Shown here: positions 15,280 to 15,290 of the stretch, one piece after another
How the letters are laid out: every line of letters starts with the position of its first letter
How positions within the stretch are numbered: the first letter of the stretch is position 1
NCBI GenBank assembly: GCA_964230195.1
Contig: CAXRGH010000012.1
Location: 1-15,290 of the forward strand
From: CAXRGH01 sp964230195
GTDB taxonomy: Bacteria > Pseudomonadota > Gammaproteobacteria > Enterobacterales > Alteromonadaceae
Direction: 5' to 3'
Length of the DNA stretch: 15,290 nucleotides
Translations under genes and position numbers: made by a program
The notes under the pieces: model-generated
Seen by the model: the letters and a program-made list of their open reading frames with translations, nothing else
Database searches by the model: none
Told to the model about the DNA's origin: nothing

Positions 15280-15290
15280 AGATCGGAAGA
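15280..15290. other. Illumina adapter remnant at the sequence end
   Basis: The final eleven bases, AGATCGGAAGA, equal the first eleven of the standard Illumina TruSeq adapter stem (AGATCGGAAGAGC). Such a match exactly at a terminus is very unlikely by chance and shows read-through adapter left in an assembly. These bases are not genomic, and the bases just before them may rest on thin coverage. Confidence 0.88.

Overview
The window looks like a 15.3 kb piece of a marine gammaproteobacterial chromosome, most likely Vibrionaceae. Three things point there: the cysS / ppiB / lpxH cluster, a C-terminal GlyGly-CTERM-type tail on a secreted giant protein, and an EAL/HDOD-type protein next to cysS. 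The species call is inference. The right end carries 11 bases identical to the Illumina adapter stem, so it is probably the raw end of a draft contig. The left end is cut inside a gene.

Left part (1-3458) is housekeeping. It starts with the 3' part of an HDOD-domain gene (+). cysS (cysteinyl-tRNA synthetase, -) converges on it across a shared hairpin. ppiB (cytoplasmic cyclophilin, +) is divergent from cysS, and lpxH (lipid A precursor hydrolase, +) follows ppiB. A perfect hairpin lies between ppiB and lpxH and covers the only visible Shine-Dalgarno-like sequence of lpxH.

The middle (3780-13286) is one giant minus-strand gene of about 3168 codons. It encodes a Sec signal peptide, a glycoside-hydrolase-like catalytic region of no family I can name, a CBM4/9-like sugar-binding module, an Lcl/DUF1566-like segment, thirteen Ig-like modules of two types (DUF5011-like and HYR-like) and three TSP3 calcium-binding blocks. 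Three more HYR-like modules, a choice-of-anchor-U-like domain, two PKD-like domains and a GlyGly-CTERM sorting tail complete it. My reading is a polysaccharide-acting enzyme held away from the cell on a long calcium-stiffened stalk. It would be secreted and then processed at its C terminus by a rhombosortase, which is not encoded in this window.

The right part (13599-14979) has two minus-strand genes: a small VOC/glyoxalase-fold protein and miaE, a tRNA-modifying diiron hydroxylase. The last 310 bases hold a doubtful short membrane ORF and the adapter remnant. No rRNA, tRNA, CRISPR, transposase or integrase gene was seen.
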